Assembly (NCBI RefSeq): GCF_963576675.1 | Contig: NC_088911.1 | Coordinates: 83,543,256 to 83,607,255 of the forward strand | Length of the DNA stretch: 64,000 bases | From: Euphorbia lathyris | Lineage: Eukaryota; Streptophyta; Magnoliopsida; Malpighiales; Euphorbiaceae | Reading direction: 5' to 3' | Shown: one piece after another, positions 45,601 through 58,300 of the stretch | Layout: each line of letters starts with the position of its first letter | Numbering within the stretch: the first letter of the stretch is position 1 | The notes under the pieces: model-generated | Told to the model about the DNA's origin: nothing | Databases searched by the model: none | What the model saw: only the letters and a program-made list of their open reading frames with translations | Made by a program: the position numbers and the translations under genes

Positions 45601-46460
45601 GCGACAGTTAGATGACTTGTGTCATATTTTATCACAATTGTAGCATTTTCCATTAAATTTAGTGTTCTTGGATATGCCACTTTTGGGACCCAATTTCGGT
45701 TTCTTGCCTCTGCCTTTCTTGGAGTATTAAGTTTCCACCATATTGGCCCTAACCACAGACTGACTAGCCACATTTGAGGCATTTTTCTCCATGTCTCTAT
45801 TATCCTCCTCAATTTGGAGTTGGACAATAAGTTCCTCAATTGTCATTTTCCTTCGCTTATGCTTAAGGTAATTTTTGAAATCCTTCCATCCATGCGGCAA
45901 TTTTTCTATTATTGCTACCACTTGGAACGATTCAGAAATCGACATACTTTCGACATGGATTTCATGGATAAGTAGCTGTAAAATCTTGAACTTGACTTAC
46001 AACTTTCTTAGAATCTACCGTATTATAATTACAGAATTTCCCGACTAAGAATTTCTTCATCCCGACATCCTCTAATTTATATTTATAGTCCAAAGATTCC
46101 CATAGTTCATTTGTTGTTTCCTTGACTTGGTAAACACTATAAAATGCATCAGTCAAGCCGTTTAGAATATAATTATGGCAAAGGAAGTCAGAATGCCTCC
46201 ATGCTTCCATTGCATTAAAGACAGTAGCATCATGTACCTCATCCTGTCTCATTATATGATGATCATCCTTTAAGCATTTAGCCAAGTTAAGCATAATTAA
46301 ATAAAACAACATTTTTCATTGCCACATTTTAAAATTTACACTAGTGAAATTTTCAGGATTTTCATTATAGCTGACAAACATTGACACATATAGAAATAGA
46401 CGAGTAGCCTCTGGAGTGACCGTGTTCTCATTGACATTAGAACTGGGTCCGTCTCCTTTC
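45601..46460 (-). pseudogene. Copia-H gag
   Basis: Reading leftwards, an N-terminal segment with RLFLYVSMFVSYNENPENF is followed, after a stop, by AKCLKDDHHIMR, AMEAWRHSDFLCHNYILNGL and ELWESLDYKYKLED, typical of Copia gag. Next is VVAIIEKLPHGWKDFKNYLKHK and, after several breaks, a zinc knuckle in which a TGA replaces one position between the second Cys and the His. Several stops and at least two frame changes show it is old. The element start lies further right. Confidence 0.8.
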
Positions 46461-47110
46461 TCAATTCAACCATTGTTGTAAAAATAAGAACAACAATCCA
46501 TTTCAAACAAAAATTACACAAATATTATCCATTTTATTATATTCTGTTACAAAAGTCCCAAAATCAATATCTATGAACAATATATATGTATGTGTTCTTT
46601 GAAAAACAAAAAACAATATAAATTTGTCTTAAGAATGTCGTCTGTAATTAACAAATTTGGAAAAACAGTATAGAAATATTAAATTTATAAAAACAGAAAT
46701 TAAATGAAAGTGTCTGGGACTGTAAATAGAAGAATAAAATTAAAACAAAAAACCTGAAATAGTGAACAAAAGAATAGAATTTTGAGACATGTATTAACAG
46801 TCTCCTTAAGGCAGGTTTCCTCGCTATTGACAATCGTCTCCCAAAATACAACAAATACATAAGTGAACTCTTACTGTGTGTAAGATGTTATCATCCGACA
46901 AAGGAGTAGAGCAAATTGAACAAACGGGAGAAATATAATTTCAGAGAAATGACAATTCGAATTTGCAATGTTTTGTATGTGAACAGACAGTGCGAATTCT
47001 GTATATATAAAATTCGGACGGGCAAAAATTCGGACGGGCACGAATGTTCATGAATGGACACGACTATTTATGAACGAACACAAATGTTCATGAATAGAGG
47101 TGGCTGTTGA
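46461..47110 (-). other. Probable Copia-H leader and 5' LTR remnant
   Basis: No gene. On the minus strand a TATA-like tract, TTTTATATATACAG, lies at about 46999-47012. The segment near 47010-47095 contains repeated words such as TTCGGACGGGCA and AATGTTCATGAAT. By position this should be the 5' LTR and leader of Copia-H, but I could not define LTR ends. Confidence 0.4.
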
Positions 47111-47224
47111 AATTAAAAGTGTAAAAATAAAAAATTAATTCAACTGAGCTTATGAACAAAGTTCAGCTCATGTATTTACATGATAAAAAGATTAATGACC
47201 GAAGCAAAAGTATGTCATCCCAAA

Positions 47225-47640
47225 AGCCCTCATTTGAAGCTGCATTCGCATCGCCCACGTCGCGCGAGTGTGCCCCTAATCCGATGGTGCTTCGATTGCA
47301 CTTCCTATATGTGAATGTCTTTCCTCTAGTAATTAGTTAAAGGCTTGTAAAAGCCTTTTACTTATAAACTAATGAAAACTCTGACTTCTCTCCCATGTGA
47401 AATGAGGAAGCTTAATTTCCTTTATCCTTCTCAAAATCATTTCAAGCGGTTCACTTTGAGCATCAAATTCTTATTCATCACTTGTTCCACTTAAGCTTGT
47501 AATATACTGTTAAAAAGATCTCATGGTATAGAATACTTTGACACATTTCAAGTTATTCTAAACTTCATTTATTTGTTATATATTTAAGCCTCAAGTAACA
47601 AAAAATAACAATGAAAGTTGTTATTTAATATAAATTTTCC
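47225..47640. mobile_element. Diverged inverted relative of the hAT-like element
   Basis: It contains, in opposite orientation, sequence similar to the inner part of 43850-44215: the GC-rich part with CCTAATCCGATGGTGCTTCGA, then GTAATTAGTTAAAGGCTTGT, GCGGTTCACTTTGAGC, and TTCAAGTTATTCTAAACTTC. The ends are not recognisable, so it is a fragment. Confidence 0.65.
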
Positions 47641-47649
47641 AACAAAGGA

Positions 47650-48136
47650 AATCGTGCTAGGCTTCAGCGGGAGGTGTCCTCCATGATGCAAATGGTACAT
47701 GGATGGGGGGCTTTGCAGTTAACATTGATATTGGATATGTATCACTCGCTGAGCTTTTGAGTCTTTATTATGACCTTAACTTAACATGGAAGAAAGGAGT
47801 TTGTCGTCTGGTGGGCTATACGACAAAGGGTTTATATATTCAACATCCTTATTCTTGGTTTGTTCATAAATGTTGCGAACTCCAGAAAGGGGATTGAGAA
47901 GTTCAGATTACATATTTCTTCTGGAAAGGTAATGAAACAGTTGATTGAATGGCGAGCTACGCAGAAAGTCTTTTTTAGATCATAACGAATGCGATATGAC
48001 TCCTACAAGCATCCAGAATAGCCTTAATTCTAGTGGTTTTTCTATTAATAGGATTGTTAGTTTTTAGTTCTTTTTCTTTTTTGTGCTTCGTTTGTTGCGT
48101 GTTGGGCATTTAACCTTCCTCATATTAAAAAAAAAA
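47650..48136 (+). mobile_element. 5'-truncated L1-type LINE tail with poly(A)
   Basis: Only the RNase H end of ORF2 and the 3' UTR remain. GGVLHDANGTWMGGFAVNI and AELLSLYYDLNLTWKKG match the plant LINE RNase H domain, with stops at about 47895 and later. A T-rich 3' UTR leads to an A run at 48127-48136. A typical dead-on-arrival copy. Confidence 0.85.
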
Positions 48137-48690
48137 GGATAAGGTGCAAAATACTCCTAATGTTTACATGCAAGAACAACTTTACCCTTAACGTCTAAAA
48201 TAGTGCAATTTTACCTCCTAACATTGGCAGACAAGAACAATTTTACCTTTAACGTCGCCAAATTGGGTCAATTTTAGACATTATTATTAAATACAGATAT
48301 TTTGTTTTTTATTCTGCACCAATTGCACGTAAGTTAATTCTAAAAAAAAGATTTCATATTTTTTGTAATTTAATAATAGAATTGAAGATTGATATTTTTA
48401 AATTCGGTGAAATATCTGAATTTTTTTGTCCAACTTGTACAATATATTTTTTTAATTTTTTTTAATTCACGTTTAATCGTATATTTGTGATCTGTTACTA
48501 ATGAATGATAAAACTATGCACATGTTAAGGGTAGATGACAAGATTTATGATCGAGAAAATAATATGATGAATAATTTCTCCAATTGATCCAATTTGTCAA
48601 TGTTAAGGTAAAATTGTTCTTGGTTGCCAATAATAAGGATAAAATTGCATCATTTTAAACTTTAGGATAAAATTGATCCATAATATAAAT
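48137..48690. mobile_element. Long-inverted-repeat element, copy 1
   Basis: The first and last roughly 140 bases are imperfect inverted repeats: AAGAACAATTTTACCTTTAA near 48231 matches the complement of sequence near 48600. No protein is encoded. A second copy in the same orientation lies at 60945-61445. Long terminal inverted repeats suggest a MULE-type or foldback MITE, but I did not identify a target duplication. Confidence 0.7.
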
Positions 48691-48702
48691 TTGGGTTAGG
48701 CT

Positions 48703-48733
48703 ATGCTTACTTTGTTTTTAACAAAGTAAGCAT
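48703..48733. repeat. Perfect 14-base-stem hairpin upstream of the hydrolase gene
   Basis: ATGCTTACTTTGTT, loop TTT, AACAAAGTAAGCAT. Further AAAGTAAG words follow near 48735 and 48795, so this may be one end of a small unrecognised element. Confidence 0.75.
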
Positions 48734-49373
48734 TACTTTGTGTGTTTTCATTATTAGATGAATTTTACACTCCATTATTCAATGGTAAAAAATACAAAGT
48801 AAGGGTTACTTTATCATAGAAGACACTTAAATTTTATATTGAGATTATTTTTACCAGTTATAAAAAAAAACTATTAACTTTAAAAAATGTGCACCATTAG
48901 ATTAAAAATAAATAAACGTGCAGCATTAAAATAGAATTATATCACATGTGACTGAAAAGTTTCCAAAAAATGTTACTAAAAAAAATATTATTCGACTCGA
49001 CCTAGTAGGTTCCTTGCGTGTATGTCCCCACTATCAAATAAAAAAGTAATTTCTTATCCATACACCTGGCATGATACGTCACTCACCCTTTTGTCCAATT
49101 TGCCGTGACTATTTGGCGACTCCTTCCGTTCAGTACGGCGATTTACCCCGCCGGCCTCTTCAATGTCACATACACTCTATTTCATGACTCTTCTTTCTTC
49201 TTCTACGATCCCAAACCCCTTCTTCATATCCTCATCCTCTCTGCCGATTCTCCAAGATGCCCTCCAACTTTCTGTCTAATTCTCCTTCTACCACTCCCTC
49301 GTCCTCTTCCGATCTTCCCAACGACGCCGTCTCTCTCCCTTCAACCTCTGCTTCTTCCTCCTCTCATCAAGAT
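48734..49373 (+). other. Upstream region of the gamma-glutamyl hydrolase gene
   Basis: No separate gene. AT-rich to about 49070, then C- and T-rich. No clear TATA box was found. From 49257 an ATG-started frame runs in phase into the hydrolase and would add 39 Ser/Pro-rich residues at the N-terminus. Confidence 0.5.
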
Positions 49374-52300
49374 ATGTGGAGTTACCTTTGGATTCCTGTA
49401 CTCATTTCACTTTCCAAAGAACTTTCCTTAGCTAAAGCAGCTCAATCCAATATTCTTCTCCCCGGTCAACTCCACAATGACTCCTCGTTGTCGGTTCCCA
49501 AATGTACTGCTCCTGACACCAAGTTGAATTACAGGCCGGTCATCGGAATTCTCACCCATCCTGGAGACGGTGCTTCCGGAAGGCTAAATAATGCAACAAA
49601 TACTTCGTATATCGCTGCGTCGTATGTGAAATTCGTGGAATCGGCCGGTGCTCGAGTCATTCCTCTTATCTATAACGAGCCGGCGGAGATTCTTTTCGAG
49701 GTATACGTAAATTATGAACTTCAAACTCGTAGCCAGGAAAAAAATATTGAAGTTTTTCAAGACTATTATAGAGTAGAATTTCGACGAGCAAGAAAAATAA
49801 GCTATAGTTTTTTCAGATGACTTAACTAGATAATTTTTCTTTGAGCGAAATCAATTACTAGCTATATCATTAGTGTTCTTTTCCTATTTATTTATTTAAT
49901 GTAGTTTAGTTGCTGTCTTGTGTTTCTATTTCTGATCAAGTTAAGTTTTTCCGGTCCAATTCCAATGTACTTCATGTGATTCCGTTTATGATCATACGTA
50001 TTCTTTCTTTCTTCTTCATCATCAGATAGGTTATTAAGGTTATTAACAGTCAACAGGATGCATGCCAATATTTATGGTCGTAAGAACCCCAATTCATGCA
50101 AACTGGTATATTTGAAACTGTTTTATACTGCATTTGAGGTTTTTAGCTCCAGGTTGTGTTTATTTTTCATCTTACCGAAGTATTAATGGGAAGACCTCTC
50201 TAGGCTCTTCCTATTACATTTTGCTTGCTACATCATCCAACTAAAAGATGCCACCCCTTCAAAGTACTCTACCCTCCCAAAGGGGGGGAAAAGAAAACGC
50301 TCAGGTCTGTTTGTATTGAGGTTAGGAGAGGATAAATAATGGAAGGTTACATAACTAATTTTATTTGGGAAAGAGGTTATTAGGAGGGAAGGAAACTTAA
50401 AGGTCAAATGGACCTTAACTAAAGATGAAAAAATCTGTATTTTTCAGTCCCACAGAATCGGTCGGTAGTATCTGAGGGCTATCTTTATAAAACCTTGAAA
50501 ATGGACTTATTTAACCTTGTAAATCCTTCACCTTTATCCAAGTAAGGTTGATCATTTCTCTCTCAATCACTTCAATCCACCTCACCCTCCCTCCTCTTCC
50601 ATTCAAATTCTTCCTTCAACTCCATTCAAGCAGACCCTCACCTTCCAATGCAAACTAACAAAAGACCCATCTTCGAAAGGATGGCCTCTTTTTCTCAGTT
50701 CCAATGGGGGAGGGGTTTTATCTCCGAAAGCCTGACTAGTTGGAGGTGCTTAAGAGTTGAAATTATCTCCAGAAAACCTAGTTGGAGGTGCTTAAGAGTT
50801 GAAATTATCATTAAGAAAGTTTTATGTATATCTTGTTAGTGATATCATATCAATGTACCTCACATAAAATACCTTTGATTTTTCATAAAATTATTCTAAA
50901 AATGGTGCATATAGAGTAATTATATTGGTTGAGTGAACAAGAGAAGTGCCGTATATGCATACGATATGATATTTTAGAACTATTCTCTTCTTGACCTCTT
51001 GTTTAATTAGATAATGGAAGTTTCATCAATTTGAGAGAATGCAAATATGATTTCAAGACTTTGTAGTTACTTTGTCTTGTCAAGTTTAATTAATAATCAT
51101 ATCTTTAAAAGAATGTGTATGTTCATATGGTGCTCAGAAGAATGGTGAAAAAGGTTGTGCATGAAACTTCTCCTTTAATATGGTTTGATATTTCTGTATA
51201 TATATCTATACACAGACATTCACCTACATTTACATCAGAACTTTTTTTCTCTCTCTGTGTGTGTATGTATAATGTACACAGCTGACTGGTACTTGAAAGG
51301 TTTTTGTTGATTTTATAGTTGTTATTATTATTATTATTATTTACTATGGTTAGGCTATATATATATATACAGACACTCACCTACATTTACATCGTAACTT
51401 TTTTTCTGTGTGTTTGTGTGTGTGTGTATGTATAATGTACACACCTGACTGGTACTTGAAAGGTTTTTGTTGATTTTATAGTTATTATTATTATTATTAT
51501 TTACTGTGGTTAGGCTATGATTCTGGTCCTGGTTCTTTTTTCCATTCACAAAAGCATCTGATGCTATACTTTTTACATAAAGGTCTTTGCTGTTAGCATA
51601 TATTTCCCTTTGGCTTAGCAATGAGTGGCATTGGTCCTTATGCTTTGATACCTCATTTATTATGATGAGATCGGAATAATTAATGTTAATTTGGTTTTTA
51701 TATCGAATTGTCTTTAAAGTTCTCCTGAAATCTTTGTTATATGATTGCGCATTTGCAGAAGCTTAATCTTGTCAATGGAGTGCTATTTACTGGAGGTTGG
51801 GCTAAAAATGGTTTATATTATGACACCGTGAAGGCAGTTTTTAAGGTGTGCGATACTTCCCTGCTTTATTTAAATATAGTGTGATTTATAGTATCCAATA
51901 CTCTGCTCTATTTGTGCATATAAAACAAGTAGTTTTGGCAGCCATTAGCAGCCTAAAGTGATTTGACTTCAATCTTGTGGAGGAACAATGGCAGTATCCC
52001 ATAGGGTAAGCACGTTCATTGAAGTGGTTGTGTTTAGAAGATCAAAGTGTATGATCTTTATATGTTACAGAACAAAAAATATTTCAAGTTTCTTGCTGAG
52101 TTCTCAACATATGTTGAATGCTTGCTAAGGTCCTGGATCAGTGAGCAGTGCTATTTGTCAAATAAGAATTCAATTGCATAATTGAGTGATGAAACCGTTG
52201 TTGGATGATTTACATGGTGTTCTCCAGGGTATTGTTTAGATTATGTCATCTCAATGCACTTGGGGTTGCTACATTTTCAGTATGCCTGAATTGTTTAGTT

Positions 52301-55300
52301 CCAGGATAATTAGTATTTAGGATGTAAGATCATGTCAGAATTGCCAAAACCAGTCAACTAAATGGTGGAAGTATGGTGTCCAGCTTGAATCTCCTTTAAA
52401 CAGTATAAGACACAACAGATAGCCTCCTGGGGCTCAACAACTAGGTTTTTTTTTTTTTTTTTTTTTAATCTTTGTATGTATTCTGGACATGGGTTTCAGG
52501 TGGCTTGAAAAGCTGTTGAGACTTCTATGGGATTCCCACATACATACTTAATTTGAAGATGGACTTGACTTTCCGTGCAGGGATTTTCATATCCATACGG
52601 ATTTGAAGATGGACCTTATAGGATATTACACATCCTTTTTGAATTGGTCTCCCTCGTTTAGTCAATTGGGGTTGTGGCAAAGTTGTAAAAGATGTTAGGC
52701 GCTAGTTGGGCGGATAGGCCCTTGGGGATTAATCCGGGATTAGTTAAGGATTAATAGGGGTTAATCGGATTTATATTTTTGTATTTTTTTATTTGTAAAT
52801 AAAAAAATAATTATATAAATGCAATTAAATTATGTATTATATTATCTAAAAATAATAATATAAAATGATTTAATAGAGAAAACATATATTTGTAATATAT
52901 ATCCTTAAAAATGCGTCAAAAACAACATTTCAACAACAATATCATTGAAACAACTCAAATCCATAACTAATATTGTTCACCGAAAACTATGAAACAATAT
53001 CCTTAAAGTCTTAAGCCATATCATGCAAAAAAGTGGAGAATGCGATTAGACAAAATATCCGAAAACAACAAAAACAATTCACCTACAACCATGAGACAAT
53101 GTTCTAAAGTGAATTATAATACAACAACAACAACGCCTTAGTCCCGAAATGATTCTGGGTCGGCTAACATGAACCATCATATAAAACCGTCAAATCAAAT
53201 CGTGTCAGCGACACAAATTCGCTCCCTCCACTCCGTCCTATCCACTACCATATTTTCCTCAATTCTCATTAAACTCATATCACTCTCGATCACCCTCCTC
53301 CAAGTTTGCTTAGGTTTTCCCTACCCCTCACCACTACATCCATTTGCCACTCTTCGGTTCTCCTAACCGGCGCATCAAGCGCTCTACGTCTAACATGGCC
53401 AAACCACCTTAGTCGGTTTTCTCTCATTTTATTCTCAATAGATGTGACCCTTACTTTTGTCCTAATTATTTCATTACTCACCCGATCCTTTCTCGTATGA
53501 CCACACATCCATCTCAGCATACGCATCTCCGCCACCGACATCTTATGGATGTGGCAGTGTTTCACTGCCCAACACTCCGTACCATATAACAATGCTGGTC
53601 TAATTGCCGTCCGGTAGAATTTTCCCTTCAATCTATTAGGCATGCCGGGGTCACAAAGGAAACCCGTAGCACTCTTCCACTTCGACCAACCAGCTTTAAT
53701 CCTATGAGCAACATCTCCATCTACTTCTCCATCCGTTTGGATAATAGATCCTAAATACCGGAAGCAATCCGAGGCCTGAACAACTCTCCCATCTAGGGTG
53801 ATTGTCCCTGCCTCCCTTCTCCTATGGCCGCTAAACTTACACTCCAAATATTCTGTCTTACTTCGGCTCAACTTAAAGCCTCTAGATTCTAGAGTTTGTC
53901 TCCATAGTTCCAACTTCCTCTCCACTCCTTCTTTCGTCTCATCAACCAACACAATATCATCTGCAAACAGCATGCACCATGGTATACCATCTTGAAGTGA
54001 ACTTGTTAGTTCATCCATAACGATGGCAAAAAGAAATGGGCTTAGTGCGGAACCTTGATGCACTCCAATCGTAATAGGAAACTCTTCAGTCTTCCCAACA
54101 CTAGTACGTACACTCGTGCATGCTCCCTCATACATGTCCTTTATGATGTCAATATATTTCCGCGAAATGCCTTTCCTTATAATAAAAAAAAAAAAAAGGG
54201 CGGCCCGGTCGCATTACGCGTCCCCGCTGAGCGAGGGTCCGGGGAGGGGTCCCACCACAAGGGTGTATTGGGGGCAAGCCTTCCCTTGCCAATTGGCAAG
54301 AGGCCGCTCCTAAGACTCGAACCCGTGACCTCTGGTCACACGGCAACAACGTTTTACCGTTGCCTTTCCTTATAATAAAGTAAAAAAAATCAATACAATA
54401 ATAATACAATGTTTTTTGTTCTGATCGCTGCCCAGGCGGACGTTAGGCAGCCTCTATGTGGCTTAGGCGCCGCCTAGGCAGCCAAAAAATGGCCGGGGGT
54501 CAAAAACGCCCAAAGGGCCTAAGCTGGGAATCGGAATGGATTCTCGATTTTGAGCGCCTAGACGGTCAAGGAAGCCTTTTTCTTGAACAGTGGGTTGTGG
54601 TAGGGTTCATTTGGGCATGGGCTTTGGGCAATCATATATGAGCCCTAGATGCTACATGATGGGGGCTTGAGCATGTTTGACCTAAGCTTCTATTAAGCCT
54701 GTCAAACAGCATGATTTTCTTAACTTGTAAAAAAGGGAAAAACTTATTATCTACTTAAGTCCATTTGATTTTTAATATTTGGATAGCTCGAGCATTCATT
54801 CCCAATCAATTTTCTCAGACAACAGTTCCTTTTTAACCAGATTCACATCTGCAACTTCAGTTGCAGAACTTTCACACGTCAAAATTGCATGCTTTTTTAT
54901 CCTCTTATTAAATAAGGCTTGACAGATGACTGGTTTAATTTGGCCTGATGTTTCTAGCCAGCTCAACATGTTGTCTCAACATGTTATATTCCCCTGCATT
55001 TTCTCCATTTTTTTCCAACAGTAATCTCATCATTGCCCCTCTCCTAATGTCATTCTGGTTTTTACATCGAGTATGTGAAACATTAGAAGTGTAGACTTTG
55101 AAAAGTTATTTGCTTTGTTGATATTACTTTTACTATACGTCTGTAACTCTCAATCTTTCAAAAGGTTTTGTATAGAGTTTCTTATTTTGGAGGCGTTTTA
55201 TACTGGTTTCATTAGGAATAATCTTGCTTTCTACTATTGACATCCCTTCAAAATTAGTGAACTATGCTACCTCAGTTTCTGAAATAAGGCTGTGATAATT

Positions 55301-58300
55301 TGAAATAAACTTCCACAGTAAATCCTCTTTTCAGGACAGCTATCTGACATGCATCTGCATTTTGGAAACATATGAAGGAAATCATGGTCAACTCACTATC
55401 TTTCTTTTGCTACTAACTTTGAGCATTCTATTATATGTTACTTGCAGCAAGTTTTAGCCAAGAATGATGCAGGAGACCATTTTCCATTGTATGCCATCTG
55501 CTTAGGTTTTGAACTTTTGACAATGATTATTAGCGAGGTATTTTGTCTTTCACTTACTGCTATAAAATTTGTACCAAATTATTCTTGTGTCATGTACTAT
55601 AAATGATTTGAAGTAGTAAGTAGGTAAAATATGTACAAAACTATTGCTGTTATACTGTACCTAAATTTACACTTGATTTTATATGACTAGAATGACTACT
55701 GTGGCAGGTAAAAGTTGTTATAGTTGTGTAAATTATTTGACATCCATATGAACTCCAATAAGTATGTGGCGCCATTATTTTGTGTTCTCATCTTCAATTT
55801 TCTCTTGTAAATGTCCAACAAATGCAATTCTATGGCCAAAGTTCTGGTTTGAAAGTCACCATAATTGGATACCTTTAAGCTAATAATAATTATTTACAAT
55901 ACTTCCGTGTTTAATGTTAGAAATGTGACTCTTTTTTTTTGCCATGATAACAGGATACTAGCATTCTGGAATCGTTTAATGCAGCAGATCAGGCTTCTAC
56001 GCTTCAATTTATGAAAAACATAAATATAGAGGGAACTGTCTTTCAAAGGTATATACATGCTCCCTTTTTCCGGTTCAGTTGTTGATTTACTAATGTTTGG
56101 TAACGAAATTCAAATGCTGCTGATACAAAATCATGAAGATATGAAAATTTTTAATTTTACAAAAGATTTTGCACTTTCACATTCTTCAAGTCTTCCTTTA
56201 CTTTTATCATAATTTGAAGAATTTCAAGATATCCCCATCTGATTATGATGAATTAGAGACTTAGAATGAGAGTTAAAACTTTGTCGACATCAACATTTGA
56301 TCATCATGCAAACTTCTAAACAGAATAGATGCTATCAAGTATAAACTGTAAAGTATACATTTTGATATAAATCTCCTTAACAAAGTATTTTGTGTATGAA
56401 TTATTCCATTGAGCTCCACTCTTGACACCTCTCTAAAGCTTGCAAGTTCAAGCCCTTCAAAAGGCAGCCTAGTATACCCAGATGGAGGCACACGAGCTCT
56501 TGTTTCTCCTAGGTTCGTGGATTGGAAGCATCTGAGTCAGGAATCGATGTCGTTCAAGGACTGAATACAATTCCAGAAATGGGAAGGCATCTTCTTCACT
56601 GCATTTCTGATGCTTTCAATCTACCAAGAAAAGGGTAAGACTAAACAGGTTTGGGTATTTGACTTGTTTAGGGGAATTCAATCCTGAATGCTTCAGTATA
56701 AAAGGGCGGCCCGGTGCACTACGCGTCCCCGCTAAGCGAGGGTCCGGGGAGGGGTCCCACCACAATGGTGTACTGGGGGCAAGAGGCCGCTCCTAAGACT
56801 CGAACCCGTGACCTTCGGTCACATGACAACAACGTTTTACCGTTGCGCCAAGGCTCTCTAGACCTTTTTGATGCAACAACAACAAAACTGATTTGGAGAG
56901 ATATAATCAATTTGCGTGAGCATTTTTTTTATCTGTCCACATCATAGAGGATGCACACATATGTTGATTAGTACTTATTGCTTATTTGGTCACAACACTC
57001 AAACAGATTGTTAGTCTTTCACCTTAAGGACCAAAATAACCATTTACTATATGTGTACATCCTTTATGATGTGGACAGGTAACAAAATGCTCACTCAAAT
57101 TGGTTCTGTATCTCCAAATCAGTGTTGTTGTTGTTGCATCAAAAAGGTCTAGAGAGTCTGTTCATGGCAGTCAAGAGAACTTTCTTTTACTTCAGGTACC
57201 AAAGCATTCAGAATTGAATTCCCCTAAACAAGTCAGATCCTCAAACCTGTTAGTCTTGCCTCTTTTCTTGGTAGATTGAAAGCATCAGAAATAGTTTTCT
57301 CATTCAGTGGAAACTTCACTCTTTGGATGCATACCTCAAAGTTTTGTTCATCAATCCTCTTCATGGAGCCATAAAGCTCAGAGACCAAGGTTGAATAGAT
57401 TGGTTCTAAGGTAGTGATGATGCCTTCCCATTTCTGGAATTGTAGTCCTTGAACGGCATTGATTCCTGACTCAGATACTTCCAATCCATGAACCTGGTAG
57501 AAACAAGAGATCGCGGCCTCCATATGGGTATACTAGGCTGCCTTTTGAAGGGCTTGAACTTGCAAGCTTTAGAGATGTGTCAAGAGTGGAGGGTAGCTTG
57601 ACAGCCTCATATGGACACTGCGATGGTGTTGCTTAATTTGGTTGTGCTTTATGATGATTGTCAAAACACGTAATTGTGATACATTGTCACAAAAAAGAAA
57701 TGATATTTGTTTGTTCCAAGCAATAATATTACTTATTTGCAGATTTCCTCCTGACTTGCTTAGAAAGATGAGTACAGATTGCCTCGTCATGCAAAACCAT
57801 CATGTGAGTTCAGAAATTTTATTAGACCTTATGTATTTGTATCTCTACATAGAGTTGATGGTTGAGTTAACTGTTACTGGTTTAAAGGAACATCTACGTT
57901 TTGTTTTGGTTGAATGGATTATATTCCTTTGTTTTCTTTATGTTAAGCTTTAAATTATGTATTGGGGCAGGATAAGCACCTAAAAATGAATAAAGATACA
58001 AGTCCATGACTATATTATCTCCAAATATTAATAATTTATTATTGGAAAGTGTTTAATGGCGGGGTTTGAATGCATTTTATTTTCTGAATAAAAAGGTGGT
58101 CTGGCTGTCAGCAATAAATGATTCCTATGGTGATAATTTATATATTAAGGAAAAAAAGTTCAGGGAGTTCTACTGAACTGTTAAGGAGTTTAAGCTCCGT
58201 TGTAAGTTTCTTTCCTTGTTATCCTGGAATAGGAAGTGCCTATTTTGGGGGTTAGTAAAAGAACTGAATACTGCTCCATGATTCTCAGCAGCTGTGTTAT

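Noticed and set aside
49105..49431. ORF of 108 codons overlapping the start of the hydrolase gene
   Set aside because: It is in a different frame from the hydrolase exon, is low-complexity Leu/Pro/Ser, and does not continue into any exon.
54300..54360. tRNA gene in the head of the Au-like SINE (also 56800-56856 and 59405-59470)
   Set aside because: The tRNA-related head belongs to SINE copies that recur three times with the same non-tRNA body.
52690..54560. A larger DNA transposon around the RTE LINE, with GTTAGGCGCTAG-like ends
   Set aside because: Similar GC-rich words occur near 52697 and 54465-54560, but I could not define matching ends or a target duplication.
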